A model generated the notes under the pieces. That model made no database searches. It worked only from the letters and a program-made list of their open reading frames with translations, and was not told the origin of the DNA. Positions 45,016 to 54,370 of a stretch of DNA of 64,000 nucleotides are shown here, in pieces. The DNA is from Rubritalea squalenifaciens DSM 18772 (GTDB lineage: Bacteria; Verrucomicrobiota; Verrucomicrobiia; Verrucomicrobiales; Akkermansiaceae): contig NZ_FQYR01000002.1 in the NCBI RefSeq assembly GCF_900141815.1, positions 721,091-785,090 on the forward strand, written 5' to 3'. Within the stretch, counting starts at the first letter, position 1; every line of letters begins with the position of its first letter. A program made the position numbers and the translations under genes.

Positions 45016-46197
45016 ATGAGATTGCTGATCTTACAGAGTGTGTTGTGCTGCTGTCTTCTGGCGAGTGCGGCGGAAGCGACGGTCCAATTGGAATTGAAGT
45101 CAGGGCAGCGCTACGATTGCGCATTCAGGCAAGTGAGGGATTCTCAACTGATATTCAAGACGAATGGAGGGGCTAGCTATACGGTCTCACTTGATGCCCT
45201 TACAGATCGAAGTAAGAAGCAGGTGAGTAGCTGGGTAAGAGCGCAAGGGGGCACGCTGAAGTATGCTTCGTGGATCAAGTCTCCGGACTCCGCTTTTTCA
45301 AAGTCCTGGCCGAAGACGGTCTATGGGCCGGCAAATCCTCCGCTGAAGGTAAGGCACGATCTCTCCAAGAACGGCAAATACGTCTTTGAGACAGAAAACT
45401 ACCAGTTCATCTGTGATGCCAAACTCGACTCCAAGGTGGTGCAGCGCTTCTCGGTGCTTTTTGAGACGACGCACCGCTACAACATGGCTCTACCCATTAA
45501 CGTGGCCGCCCGCTACGAGGTGAAAGGCCATAAATTCCCAATCTACCTGTTTGAGTCCATGCAGCTCTACGTGAGAGCCGGTGGGCACCCTAGGGCTGCA
45601 GGTGTTTTTATACCTTCCAAAGGGATTTGTCTGATTCCGCTGCAGAGTCTGGGGGTCAGGAAGCAGGGTACCAGATGGATCTATGAGAAGGGGAAGGATA
45701 ACAGCACGATCAGTCATGAGCTGACACACCAGCTGATGGCAGGGACATCTTTTGCTCCCTGGTTCTTGGAAGGAAGTGCGGAGTATGTTTCCTCGACTCC
45801 CTATAATCATGCTGTCTTCCATGTCTACAACAGCAAGCCGAAGGTCATTGATCTGGTGACAGATGACAAGCTGAAGCCCGGGGAGTATGGAAGGATGCTG
45901 GGGCGCCGCTTTAGCATGCCGAAACTGAGCCGCTTCATGACCATGCCATACGGCCAGTTTGCAGGACCAAATGCGAATCTGAACTACGGGGCAGCACTTC
46001 TACTGACCTATTACTTCTATCACGAGGACGGCAATGGAGATGCGGCCAGGATCAAGAGCTATATCAAGACGCTCCAGCGTGGTGGGTCTGAGCAAGAGGC
46101 GCTGAAGGCGCTGCTGAACGGTCGCAGCTTTGAGGAGCTAGAGAAGTCCTTCGCCAAGTACTACGCCCAGAGTGGTGTGACGATTGACTTCAAATAG
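45016..46197 (+). CDS. Secreted SHD1-like/HExxH zinc protease (DUF1570-like)
   Basis: A 393-residue exported protein: signal peptide (about 1-21), an N-terminal SHD1-like beta domain (about 22-75; L-E-L-K-S-G-Q-R-Y followed by Y-T-V-S-L-D-A-L), and a peptidase-like domain with H234-E235-L-T-H238 and a downstream L-E-G-S-A-E256-Y that fits a gluzincin third ligand. This matches DUF1570-type proteins of Planctomycetes and Verrucomicrobia. It is convergent with the CAP-domain gene, whose product has the same kind of N-terminal domain. The substrate is unknown. Confidence 0.72.
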   Translation: MRLLILQSVLCCCLLASAAEATVQLELKSGQRYDCAFRQVRDSQLIFKTNGGASYTVSLDALTDRSKKQVSSWVRAQGGTLKYASWIKSPDSAFSKSWPKTVYGPANPPLKVRHDLSKNGKYVFETENYQFICDAKLDSKVVQRFSVLFETTHRYNMALPINVAARYEVKGHKFPIYLFESMQLYVRAGGHPRAAGVFIPSKGICLIPLQSLGVRKQGTRWIYEKGKDNSTISHELTHQLMAGTSFAPWFLEGSAEYVSSTPYNHAVFHVYNSKPKVIDLVTDDKLKPGEYGRMLGRRFSMPKLSRFMTMPYGQFAGPNANLNYGAALLLTYYFYHEDGNGDAARIKSYIKTLQRGGSEQEALKALLNGRSFEELEKSFAKYYAQSGVTIDFK

Positions 46198-46240
46198 ACC
46201 GTGCCGCCTGAGCGGCACGGGTCACGAAAAGAATCCAGAA

Positions 46241-47284
46241 TTAGAAGAACTCTACAATGTAGCGCTCACGCACGCCTCCGCCTTTGACGGTGACGCAGTA
46301 GATGCCGCGGTCGCCAGCGGAGAAGTCGGCAGGTTCGAAGTTGATGGTGTTATTGTAGGTGTAGATGTAGCGAACCCCGATGTCTTTACCATCCGGTTCC
46401 TGGCTGAAGGAGATTGGCTTCTCCGGGCGCTTCCTGAGTTTGTGAATGGTGATGGTTAGGCGGTCTTTCTCAGGAGCAGCTTCATCGAGGTAGAGTGACC
46501 AGCCTGTGCCGTGCATGTACTCACGCGGGTAGAAGCCCTCGCCTGGATAGCTCCAGCGCTTATGTCGGGTTTTACGGAATGCTCCGTCCATGGACCACAT
46601 GGCGGAGTAGGCGCTGCCTCCAGTGCCGAAGCCGGTCTTCTCCATGCCCGGGTTCAGACACCAGCGGCGGTGGCCTCGGCGCTCACGGTTGTTGTCACCG
46701 GAATCATCAATGTAGGCCTCCACAGAGTGCACCATATCTCCTCCTGAGAAGAGGTTGCACTTGTCGGTGTAGTGACCGAAGTCGTGGGAAAGTTGTCCTT
46801 TCTCCTTACAGATTTTCGCTGCGGCCTCGGAATGGCTGTTGAGCTGGCTGTCTTGAGTCACGTTGTAGGGGACTCCGCAGAGGTAGCGGTAGACATTGAG
46901 GAGGTTGACAGCATCCTGCTCCTTTCTGGCTCCATTCGTGGCTTTTCTGCCGAGAATTTCACGGACGGTGGAGCGGATCTCTTCTTTGGATTTAGGGTAA
47001 AGTCTGCTTGATGGGGCGACTTCAGCTTCTTCTTTTGGTGTTTCTACGGCTGCAGCCTCAGGTTCCCAATCCTGTAGGAAGTCCTGATCAGACTGACTGA
47101 GTGAAGCGCGATCCACGGTGTAGGTTTTGGAGCTGCCCGGGAGTTTGAAGGTGACGGTGAGATCTGTCTTGGTGATGAGTTCGACCTTGATGGTTTTGCC
47201 GAATTCGTTGGTAATATCGCGAACTGTACCGGCATGAGCCATGCCGCCAAGCAGCACGAATGCGATAAGGTGAAGATATTTCAT
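46241..47284 (-). CDS. Secreted SHD1-like plus CAP (SCP/PR-1) domain protein
   Basis: A 347-residue exported protein: signal peptide (M-K-Y-L-H-L-I start, cleavage near A-H-A), SHD1-like domain (about 20-75, ending S-L-S-Q-S-D-Q-D-F-L), and a CAP domain (about 115-255). The CAP domain shows S-H-S-E-A-A-A-K-I-C, S-H-D-F-G with a candidate metal His, and G-H-R-R-W-C-L-N-P. A C-terminal beta region follows. The ATG at 47284 is chosen because the frame upstream lacks signal-peptide character. CAP proteins bind lipids or act as proteases or toxins; the role here is open. Confidence 0.78.
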   Translation of the reverse strand: MKYLHLIAFVLLGGMAHAGTVRDITNEFGKTIKVELITKTDLTVTFKLPGSSKTYTVDRASLSQSDQDFLQDWEPEAAAVETPKEEAEVAPSSRLYPKSKEEIRSTVREILGRKATNGARKEQDAVNLLNVYRYLCGVPYNVTQDSQLNSHSEAAAKICKEKGQLSHDFGHYTDKCNLFSGGDMVHSVEAYIDDSGDNNRERRGHRRWCLNPGMEKTGFGTGGSAYSAMWSMDGAFRKTRHKRWSYPGEGFYPREYMHGTGWSLYLDEAAPEKDRLTITIHKLRKRPEKPISFSQEPDGKDIGVRYIYTYNNTINFEPADFSAGDRGIYCVTVKGGGVRERYIVEFF

Positions 47285-47380
47285 GAGTGCAATGTGATTG
47301 AGCTTAGGTTGCGGATACAACGCAACAGGCCCGCCATTTCTTAGGCGGTTTCTCTATCTTCGCTCAAAGTGGATCCGAGG

Positions 47381-47920
47381 TTACAAACCTCTCGGATGTC
47401 TCACATAATAGCCGCTGAGACCGCGACGCTCGGGCTTCCAGCGTGGGCCTGTGGAATTCCAGGTGCCTCCTGTGTCAAAACGGAGGCCGCAGATTTCCAG
47501 AAAGACGTGGCCGTCACGGATGTAGGTGGTGACATAGTCTCCGTATCCTTTGTTCCCGTAGTCGAAAAACTGCTGAGAAACGAGAGGGGAGTCTAGTTTG
47601 CCTCCTTTGTAGAGGACGTAGGAAACGGCTCCTGAGCAATCGTAGCCATTATCATAAAAGCTGCGGTGTCCTCCGCCATATTTGTAGGGTTTATCGATCA
47701 GATCATTCGCTGCGGCCACCATTTTGTGGACTGACTTTGGAGCACTTGGGGGAGCCTGGGCTTTGCCATCGGGGCCAATGTAGGCTGTCTTGCCGTAGAT
47801 GAAGCTGTGTTTGAGATGCTTGCCCTCTGCCTTCATCTGGGAAGAGCAGGAGCTGAGGCTGAGCAATGACGCCAATGCGGCCATGGCAACGGAGATTCGG
47901 ACCCAAAGCATGCATTTCAT
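47381..47920 (-). CDS. NlpC/P60-type peptidoglycan hydrolase lipoprotein
   Basis: A 179-residue lipoprotein. The signal ends in L-S-L-S-S-C25, a good lipobox. The NlpC/P60 domain (about 65-175) has P-Y-K-Y-G-G-G-H, the nucleophile in Y-D-C95-S-G-A-V-S-Y, and the His in D-G-H138-V-F-L-E. Such enzymes cut between D-Glu and diamino acid in stem peptides or related amide bonds. It is transcribed away from the aquaporin gene. Confidence 0.85.
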   Translation of the reverse strand: MKCMLWVRISVAMAALASLLSLSSCSSQMKAEGKHLKHSFIYGKTAYIGPDGKAQAPPSAPKSVHKMVAAANDLIDKPYKYGGGHRSFYDNGYDCSGAVSYVLYKGGKLDSPLVSQQFFDYGNKGYGDYVTTYIRDGHVFLEICGLRFDTGGTWNSTGPRWKPERRGLSGYYVRHPRGL

Positions 47921-47984
47921 GCATATTATTTAATCATACTTGATTGTTTAGGTAAAGGGATAAGATGACCGTAGGAAGCGGGGG

Positions 47985-48005
47985 ATCCCTACGAGTTGTA
48001 GGGAT
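47985..48005 (+). other. Hairpin in the divergent nlpC-aqpZ intergenic region
   Basis: Perfect 8-bp ATCCCTAC/GTAGGGAT stem with a GAGTT loop, about 120 bases before the aquaporin start. No T run follows. It may be an operator-like palindrome or leader structure. Confidence 0.35.
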
Positions 48006-48128
48006 TTCAGGGGGAGCTTGGAAACGCAGAGGTAGAGGAGGAGTGTCTGAGAGGTGGAAATATGCTAATAGATTTATTGCTAGATACCACTGTGTCGTGG
48101 ATCTGGTTTTTAACCCCCCGTAAGAACA

Positions 48129-48830
48129 ATGGTAACGTTGCAGAAAAAATTGTTGGCCGAAGTTTTCGGAACCTTTTGGTTGGTGCTTGGCGGTTGTGGA
48201 AGTGCAGTGATCGCTTCGGCCTTTCCGGATGTTGGGATAGGTCTACTTGGAGTGGCTCTGGCCTTTGGTCTGACCGTGCTGACGATGGCCTTTGCGATCG
48301 GGCATATATCCGGTTGTCATTTGAACCCGGCGGTATCGTTGGGACTGTGTGTGGGTGGGCGGATGCCCTCGAAAGACTTGATCCCTTATATCCTGGCGCA
48401 GGTGGTTGGGGGTATCGCGGGGGCCGGGGTTTTGTATGTGATTGCCTCAGGGACTGCCGGGTTTGATGTGAGTGCTGGATTTGCTTCGAATGGCTACGGG
48501 GATTTGTCACCCGGGAAATATAGCATGACCGCTGTGCTGGTGACCGAGGTGGTGCTGACCGCTGGCTTCATCTATGTGATCATGGGGGCTACGGATGAGA
48601 GAGCACCGGCTGGACTGGCTCCCATCGCGATTGGCTTGTGCCTTACCTTGATTCATTTGATCAGTATCCCCGTCTCCAATACATCGGTAAATCCTGCCCG
48701 TAGTCTGGCGGTAGCGGTGTTTGCAGGTGGAGGATACTTGGCTCAGGTCTGGCTGTTTTGGGTAGCTCCACTTGTAGGTGGTGCGCTTGGCGCGGTTCTC
48801 TATAAAGTGGTAGGCGATGACAATTGCTGA
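48129..48830 (+). CDS. aqpZ: Aquaporin Z-type water channel
   Basis: A 233-residue MIP-family channel with six helices and the two NPA boxes: N-P-A-V-S (with H-L before it) and N-P-A-R-S. Selectivity-filter features (H near 177 in I-H-L-I, Arg after the second NPA, small side chains) favour water over glycerol. It starts [12 protein letters not shown], as AqpZ does. It appears monocistronic. Confidence 0.93.
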   Translation: MVTLQKKLLAEVFGTFWLVLGGCGSAVIASAFPDVGIGLLGVALAFGLTVLTMAFAIGHISGCHLNPAVSLGLCVGGRMPSKDLIPYILAQVVGGIAGAGVLYVIASGTAGFDVSAGFASNGYGDLSPGKYSMTAVLVTEVVLTAGFIYVIMGATDERAPAGLAPIAIGLCLTLIHLISIPVSNTSVNPARSLAVAVFAGGGYLAQVWLFWVAPLVGGALGAVLYKVVGDDNC

Positions 48831-48973
48831 GGCTGACTTCTGTGCGCTAGTTAGTGCGGGCTCGGCAAGCATGTTTCTAAAAATCAGAGCATAACGATAA
48901 CGTAATCTCTGACTTGGTATTGGTCTTTTAATCACCGCGAGAAGTGGTGTGTGAAAAGCAACAATCCGACAAA

Positions 48974-49315
48974 ATGAAAAAACTACTGTTATTAGCCATC
49001 GCCAGTCTTGGAGTGTGCAGTGCGCTGCATGCCGATGACGACAAGAACGAGAAGGAGATCGCCGTTAAAGATCTGCCCAAGGCCGTAGTGGATGCGATCA
49101 AGGCCAAGTATCCGAAAGCGGAGATTGAAGAAGCGGAAGAGATCACAACTAAAGAGGGTAAGATCTATGAAGTGGAACTCGAAATCGAGGAAGAGGGAAA
49201 AGAGGTGGAGCTGGAGATTGAAGTTTCAGCAGCAGGAAAGATCCTGAAAATCGAGAAAGAGCATGAAGATGACGACGATGATGAGGACGATGAGGAAGAA
49301 GGAGATGATGATTAA
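48974..49315 (+). CDS. Small acidic PepSY-like periplasmic protein
   Basis: A 113-residue exported protein: signal peptide (M-K-K-L-L-L-L start, cleavage near L-H-A), a PepSY/BLIP-like domain (about 28-95; L-P-K-A-V-V-D-A-I-K-A-K-Y-P and the Y-E-V-E-L-E-I strand), and a tail of almost only Asp and Glu. The mature protein is extremely acidic and could bind cations. It precedes a two-component pair by about 95 bases; PepSY-like proteins often sit beside such systems as envelope-stress inputs. The ATG at 48974 is preferred to a GTG 30 bases upstream. Confidence 0.75.
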   Translation: MKKLLLLAIASLGVCSALHADDDKNEKEIAVKDLPKAVVDAIKAKYPKAEIEEAEEITTKEGKIYEVELEIEEEGKEVELEIEVSAAGKILKIEKEHEDDDDDEDDEEEGDDD

Positions 49316-49409
49316 TTGATCATCATTGAGTGTGTAAAAACATGAGTTCAGCTGCCGGACGCGCATAGGATGTTTCCCTATGGTGTCCGGTAGTGTAGTT
49401 TGGTGAGAA

Positions 49410-50075
49410 ATGAGAATACTGCTGGTAGAGGACTCAAAGCATTTGAGGAATTACTTGTCTATGGCGCTGAAGAATCAGGGCTACGCAGTGGATTGTGCGG
49501 CTGATGGTGAAGACGGTTTATGGTACATTGAGTCACATCGCTATGATGTGATCCTGCTTGATATCATGATGCCCAAAATAGATGGGCTTGAGGTGCTCAG
49601 AAGGATTCGGAAGGCGGACGATGATACTCATGTTCTTCTTCTGACGGCCAAGGATGCAGTGTCAGACAAAGTGGCAGGCTTACGTGCTGGAGCGGATGAC
49701 TACTTGATCAAGCCTTTCGACCTGGAGGAACTCATGGCCAGGGTGGAGGCTCTGGCCAGAAGAGCCTGTGGAAAGAAATCTCCAGTCATTCGGATTGGTG
49801 AACTGGAGATGGATTTGACGGCCAAAAAAGTGTCAGTACATGGGCAAGAGCTTCACTTGACCGGCAGGGAGTATCTCGTGCTGGAATATTTGCTGCGCCG
49901 CCGGGGTGAGGTGGTGACACGAAGCGAAATCGAGGAGAATGTTTATGATGAGAATGCTGACCTGATGAGTAATGTCGTGAATTCGACCATCAGCTTGTTG
50001 CGTAAAAAGTTGCAAGAAGGCGGCGCGGGACAGATGATTCAGACCCGCAGGGGATTAGGATACTGCATTGAATGA
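49410..50075 (+). CDS. OmpR-family response regulator
   Basis: A 221-residue regulator: receiver domain (1-115) with acidic pocket E7-D8, phosphorylation site D51, and the K-P-F-D Lys, then an OmpR/PhoB winged helix (about 125-221; L-T-G-R-E-Y-L-V-L-E-Y-L-L and T-R-R-G-L-G-Y). It overlaps the histidine kinase by four bases (ATGA), so the pair is translationally coupled. It probably senses envelope or metal stress together with the PepSY-like protein. Confidence 0.93.
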   Translation: MRILLVEDSKHLRNYLSMALKNQGYAVDCAADGEDGLWYIESHRYDVILLDIMMPKIDGLEVLRRIRKADDDTHVLLLTAKDAVSDKVAGLRAGADDYLIKPFDLEELMARVEALARRACGKKSPVIRIGELEMDLTAKKVSVHGQELHLTGREYLVLEYLLRRRGEVVTRSEIEENVYDENADLMSNVVNSTISLLRKKLQEGGAGQMIQTRRGLGYCIE

Positions 50076-51454
50076 AGATAAGGTCCATCAGTAAGCACTT
50101 GCTCGTGACTCAGGCTCTCTTGTTGACTCTCTTGGTCTTCATGTTTGCTGGTGGCCTGTATTCCTATGTGCGTGGGGTACTTTACAACAAGCTGGAGAGG
50201 CAGCTAGCCGAGGATGCACAGGCTCTCTCGCTCTTGATCGAGATAGAACGATGGACAGATAAGAATGGCGTCCAGCATAGGGAGATCGATATCGAGACGG
50301 ATGATTTCCAGCTGCCAGCCTACGAGCAGGATGACCAAGGCAATGGCTATATTTTCCTCAATGCCAAGGGTGAAGTCGTCACCCAATCGCCTTATGCTGA
50401 CAGCAGATTCATTGATTTGGCGGAAAAACGCCGGGCACTGCAAGGGGAGGTTCGAATCCTGAAGATCCAGTTTTTACCACGTAAAGCTGGTGTAGATGAG
50501 CCGAAGTGGTCCCTTGTCGTCTACCGGAGCACGCAGGAGATTCAGGAGATCCTAAGTTCTATCATGCTGGGTAGTATCCTGTGTGGAAGTGTGCTGGTCG
50601 TGCTTGCCGTGGCGGCCTGTTGGTGGAGTGTGCGGAGCGGGGTTTCTCCCGTGAATGATCTGGCTCATGAGGTCAGTGAGGTGGATGTGACCGACCTAAG
50701 CTATCGGGTAGAGCTTGCTCAGCTTCCGGAAGAACTTAGGCCAGTGGGAGAAAAGTTAAATGACTTGTTAGAAAGGATCGAAACTGCGTTTGCCCGTGAA
50801 CGGCGGTTTTCTGCCAGTGCCGCGCATGAGTTGAGAACTCCTCTGGCTGAGCTCAAGGCTATCCTCCAAGTCGGGGACAGTATGGCCGAAGGCAACCTGA
50901 AGCAGATGTTCCAGGATGGAGATGAAGTCGTTCAGAAAATGGAAAGCCTGCTAGTGACCTTGCTCACACTGATGGGAGGAAGGTCTGAAGAGCTGAGTCT
51001 GAAGGAAAAGTCAATCCATCTGGTAGAATTCCTGCAGAAGCGCATAGAGGAAAATGCGGAGGGTTATCCTGACACGCAAATAGCATTGGAACTGGATGGA
51101 GCGAATGCACAAATTCTCGCTGATGAGGGGCTTCTCTCCCGTGTGATGGATAACTTGATCAATAATGCCTTGAGCTATGCAGACGAAGGGACGGCTGTAC
51201 GGGTATGGTCTCAGCTAGATAATGATGGAGCCTCTATCGTGGTGAGCAACCAATGTTCACTGTTAGAAGAAGGTGATAGAGAGTTTCTTACAGAACCGTT
51301 CTGGCGAAAAGATGCAGCGAGGTCAGGTGGTGAGCACCTAGGCTTGGGCTTGAACCTCGTGAAGAAGTACTGCGAGGTAATGGGGTGGCAGCTCACCATT
51401 GGAGGCAAGCTGCCAGAAGTAGAGATCACCGTGAGCGGGATTCAGCTTCAGTGA
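50072..51454 (+). CDS. Sensor histidine kinase
   Basis: A 460-residue membrane kinase: helix 1 (about 12-32), a periplasmic sensor loop (about 33-165), helix 2 (about 166-188), HAMP (about 190-240), HisKA with H252 in A-A-H-E-L-R-T-P-L-A, and HATPase_c (about 340-458) with N-L-I-N-N-A-L-S-Y and the G-L-G-L-N-L-V box. It phosphorylates the preceding regulator. The layout is that of QseC/PmrB-like kinases. It ends five bases from the convergent PEP-CTERM gene, with no clear terminator between. Confidence 0.93.
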   Translation: MKIRSISKHLLVTQALLLTLLVFMFAGGLYSYVRGVLYNKLERQLAEDAQALSLLIEIERWTDKNGVQHREIDIETDDFQLPAYEQDDQGNGYIFLNAKGEVVTQSPYADSRFIDLAEKRRALQGEVRILKIQFLPRKAGVDEPKWSLVVYRSTQEIQEILSSIMLGSILCGSVLVVLAVAACWWSVRSGVSPVNDLAHEVSEVDVTDLSYRVELAQLPEELRPVGEKLNDLLERIETAFARERRFSASAAHELRTPLAELKAILQVGDSMAEGNLKQMFQDGDEVVQKMESLLVTLLTLMGGRSEELSLKEKSIHLVEFLQKRIEENAEGYPDTQIALELDGANAQILADEGLLSRVMDNLINNALSYADEGTAVRVWSQLDNDGASIVVSNQCSLLEEGDREFLTEPFWRKDAARSGGEHLGLGLNLVKKYCEVMGWQLTIGGKLPEVEITVSGIQLQ

Positions 51455-51459
51455 GGGGA

Positions 51460-52134
51460 TTATCGGCGGCGGCGCAGAATGAGTGCCAGGCCAGCGAGTC
51501 CGAACATGGCGGATGAAGTAGGCTCCGGTACAGCCACTACAGAGATGTTATCGATTGTGGCTGTTTGCTGGAAAGTGGTGCCTGTGTTTTCGTTGAGGAA
51601 GACCAGACCAATGTCATTAGTGGAGGCACTCGCGATGGTCAGGTTGGCCACTTCAGCAGACATGTCCATTGGAGTTCCGTCGCCGGAGCGAGTGAAGGTG
51701 GCACTGTCTAGGATAGAATCAGAGGATTGGTAGATGCCATCGGCGCCCAGGTCGACCAAGGCTACACGCATGTTGACTGTACCTGTCTGACCTAGGTCAT
51801 CGCGGAAACCTGCATCAAAACTGATTGTGTAGTTGGTGTAAGTGCTGGCATTGAGACCGCCATTGAAGGTGCTGAGGTTCTGAATGATCGCCTTAAAATC
51901 CGGATCTGATGATGAGCCGGAAGACATGATGTAGGCACGGAAGTCCGGAGCGCTTGCTTCCGAAGGATCATAGTAGATGGAACCGCCTCCTGCTTCGACC
52001 TCTGCCCAGGATGTCGCGGTTCCTGCGTCTACGAGTGAGGAAAAATCGGCGTTATCGACGACTATCGTGGCAGCATAGGTACTGAGGTTGATACTTGAGA
52101 GTACAGCGAGTGTTGTAAAAACAGTTTTATTCAT
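51460..52134 (-). CDS. PEP-CTERM sorted surface protein
   Basis: A 224-residue secreted protein: signal peptide (M-N-K-T-V-F start, cleavage near T-Y-A-A), a beta-rich domain (about 25-195) with many Asp/Ser/Thr, and a PEP-CTERM tail: V-P-E-P-T-S-S, a hydrophobic helix, then R-R-R-R. This is the substrate signature for an exosortase, and this window encodes one at 7476-8393. It lies next to the FecR/ECF sigma pair, which may control it. The ligand or role of the beta domain is unknown. Confidence 0.88.
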   Translation of the reverse strand: MNKTVFTTLAVLSSINLSTYAATIVVDNADFSSLVDAGTATSWAEVEAGGGSIYYDPSEASAPDFRAYIMSSGSSSDPDFKAIIQNLSTFNGGLNASTYTNYTISFDAGFRDDLGQTGTVNMRVALVDLGADGIYQSSDSILDSATFTRSGDGTPMDMSAEVANLTIASASTNDIGLVFLNENTGTTFQQTATIDNISVVAVPEPTSSAMFGLAGLALILRRRR

Positions 52135-52239
52135 TGTTTAAGGGTTGTTGAGTAGAGAGCCCATACCTCCATGGTAAGTGCTTACTCTCTAATTTCCCTC
52201 GAGATGAAATGCTGACCGATTTTTTTAAGATTTTGTGGC

Positions 52240-53733
52240 TTAAGGAATTTTCTTGGCGTTTTCGTAGGGCTGGTTCACGAAAATAAGCGTCTCTTTGTCA
52301 CGCAGAACATGATCCTCATAGGCATTGTCGTGAGGCATGTTGACGCGCAGAATGCCATTGGATACAGACCAAGTACTGTCACGGAAGCTCCCTTTCAGGT
52401 GTACTCCGTTTGAGTAGAGCATGATGGTGCCGTCTGGCTTGAAATGCCTTATATAGTTCCGTCCTAGGTGACGGTAAGACCATTTGCCGGTGAAGTCTTC
52501 AGCAAGGGCTTCGCTGACGAGTCCTTCTTCAAACTGGAGGATGCCACTGCTGAAGTATGGGCCTGTAGCGCCACCTGGTTTGCGTGGTAGGGCTTCTATC
52601 CAGGCATGCAGGGTCCATTTGCCGTTCTGAAATCGATCTTCATCGATATCGAGAGCGAAGATGCTGTCTCTGGCTGTCCTGAGGGCGCCACAATGTCCCA
52701 AGTGGTTGTCGCTGGCGATGAGTTTGCCATCAAGGCGTAGCTCTACATTGCGCACGGAAACCCCATCATGGCCATTGATCCATTTGAAGATGGCTCGATA
52801 GGAGGCCGCTTTCCAAACCAGGTGGGAGACATCAAATACCTTTTCTTTAGCATTCGGGGAGTGCATCTCCCAAGCGAAATCCCTTGAGGGGAGTTTACGC
52901 ACATAAGCGTCCCGGTTGAAGGGGATGGCAGTGAACTCCTCTTGCTCTGAACCTGGTTCTTGGCGGACAGCCTGATTCTCGTAGAGTGAGACTGGCTTGG
53001 TGTTATTTTTGGTGTGCACTTCAATTTCACCGTCAAAGACTCCGATCTCCGGAGCCTTATTGGGCTGGAGGTTCAGGGCGAACTCCGTGCCTAAATCGAC
53101 GATTTTGCCCTTGGCGTAGTCGATCTGAAATCCCTCAGCGCCTTTGGGCACGGAGGCTACTAGTTTGCCCTGGGTGAGGTGGCCTGAGGTGGCGGAGGTG
53201 ACGGCATACTTGGCAGGGCCCTCGATGGTGAGTTTGACGCCGCTGGCATAAGTGATTTCCATCAGGCCTGACTTGATGGTCAGCTGCTCGGCTTCTCCCT
53301 GTGTGGCTAGCAGGTTGTTACTGGTCTCATTATCCCATCGCACTCCCACGAGTCCGGTAATGCGGGCCATGGCGGGCTTCGCTAGATCCTCAGGCTGATA
53401 TGTGGGGGCTGGCGCGCTTGTCTGACTGATGTCAGGAGAGCCGTCTTGCTGTAAACCGATGTAAAGTCCGATGAAGAAAGTCAGGCAGGCAGCCAGAGCG
53501 GCGATGGCGGAAATGCGGAGATGCTTGCTTGGCTTGACTGCTTGAGGTGCGGCAGTGGTCATGCTGAGGCCCTCGGGAAGCATGGCTTCCTGCTGCATGG
53601 TCTCTACGTAGTAGGCCAAGTTCTGGTCATCTTCCAGGAGGTCTTCCAAATGAGCCATTTGCTCACGGGTAAGCGGCTCTTCTATGAGTAGAAGATCGAT
53701 GAGATTTCTTAATTCTGGTGAAGGTGCACTCAT
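52240..53733 (-). CDS. FecR-domain anti-sigma factor with a large C-terminal domain
   Basis: A 497-residue inner-membrane protein: a cytoplasmic sigma-binding region (1-65), one membrane helix (about 72-92) and a periplasmic FecR domain (about 125-260; E-G-P-A-K-Y, D-L-G-T-E-F, V-F-D-G-E-I-E-V, N-Q-A-V-R). The remaining ~230 residues are beta-rich and not recognisable, possibly a ligand-sensing module. The start overlaps the sigma gene by four bases. The unit resembles other Planctomycete/Verrucomicrobia ECF/FecR pairs that control surface proteins. Confidence 0.85.
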   Translation of the reverse strand: MSAPSPELRNLIDLLLIEEPLTREQMAHLEDLLEDDQNLAYYVETMQQEAMLPEGLSMTTAAPQAVKPSKHLRISAIAALAACLTFFIGLYIGLQQDGSPDISQTSAPAPTYQPEDLAKPAMARITGLVGVRWDNETSNNLLATQGEAEQLTIKSGLMEITYASGVKLTIEGPAKYAVTSATSGHLTQGKLVASVPKGAEGFQIDYAKGKIVDLGTEFALNLQPNKAPEIGVFDGEIEVHTKNNTKPVSLYENQAVRQEPGSEQEEFTAIPFNRDAYVRKLPSRDFAWEMHSPNAKEKVFDVSHLVWKAASYRAIFKWINGHDGVSVRNVELRLDGKLIASDNHLGHCGALRTARDSIFALDIDEDRFQNGKWTLHAWIEALPRKPGGATGPYFSSGILQFEEGLVSEALAEDFTGKWSYRHLGRNYIRHFKPDGTIMLYSNGVHLKGSFRDSTWSVSNGILRVNMPHDNAYEDHVLRDKETLIFVNQPYENAKKIP

Positions 53734-54281
53734 GGTGTTTGAGAAAGTTTGCGTTGGATACAGCTACGAAGGGCCATGCGTGTCCTGGAGACAGCTTTTT
53801 GCAGGCGGTTGGGCGGGACATCCAGCTGCCGGGCCTGATCTGTCAGTGATTGCTTGTCCACGTAGGTGGCCTTGAGAAGTTGTTGGTCCTTGGGGGCTAG
53901 GGAATCCAGGCAATCTTGGAGTGCCAGGAATCGACCGTCATACTCCTCAGTCTGCTCCTCAGCGGCACCGGCAATCCGGTGAAGCAAATCTTCTGAGAGA
54001 GTGACTACCTTGTTGCGCTGGAGATCCCTGCGGTAGCTGAGAGTTTTGAAATAGGCGACTTTGAAGGCCCAGGCTTTGAAATTTGTGCCTTGAGTGTAAT
54101 CCGCACGTTTTTCCCAGAGAAGAATCATGGTTTCCTGCATGATGTCATCGATGGCGCTGGGGTGGGGTAAGATGGATAGGATGTAGCCCCTGAGCTTTGG
54201 GCGTAGAGACTCGAACTCTTGGACCAGTGTCCGGGAGTCGATGATTTCTCTTTCAGGGTGTTTTGGGTTCAGAGGGCTCAT
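53730..54281 (-). CDS. ECF-type sigma-70 family factor
   Basis: A 183-residue ECF sigma factor. Region 2 (about 22-90) has D-D-I-M-Q-E-T-M-I-L-L-W-E-K and F-K-A-W-A-F-K-V-A-Y, typical of the Rhodopirellula/Verrucomicrobium group. Region 4 (about 125-180) carries the helix-turn-helix around L-T-D-Q-A-R-Q-L-D-V. The ATG at 54281 is preferred; a TTG 33 bases upstream is possible. It is coupled to the FecR gene. The likely target is itself, the anti-sigma and possibly the PEP-CTERM gene. Confidence 0.88.
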   Translation of the reverse strand: MSPLNPKHPEREIIDSRTLVQEFESLRPKLRGYILSILPHPSAIDDIMQETMILLWEKRADYTQGTNFKAWAFKVAYFKTLSYRRDLQRNKVVTLSEDLLHRIAGAAEEQTEEYDGRFLALQDCLDSLAPKDQQLLKATYVDKQSLTDQARQLDVPPNRLQKAVSRTRMALRSCIQRKLSQTP

Positions 54282-54370
54282 GCCTGTAACTGCTATATTC
54301 CCAACTCGGGGCAATGCTGACCAACCGATTGTCGTAAGCTTAACATAGCCTTGGCTTGGTAGGTACCAAG

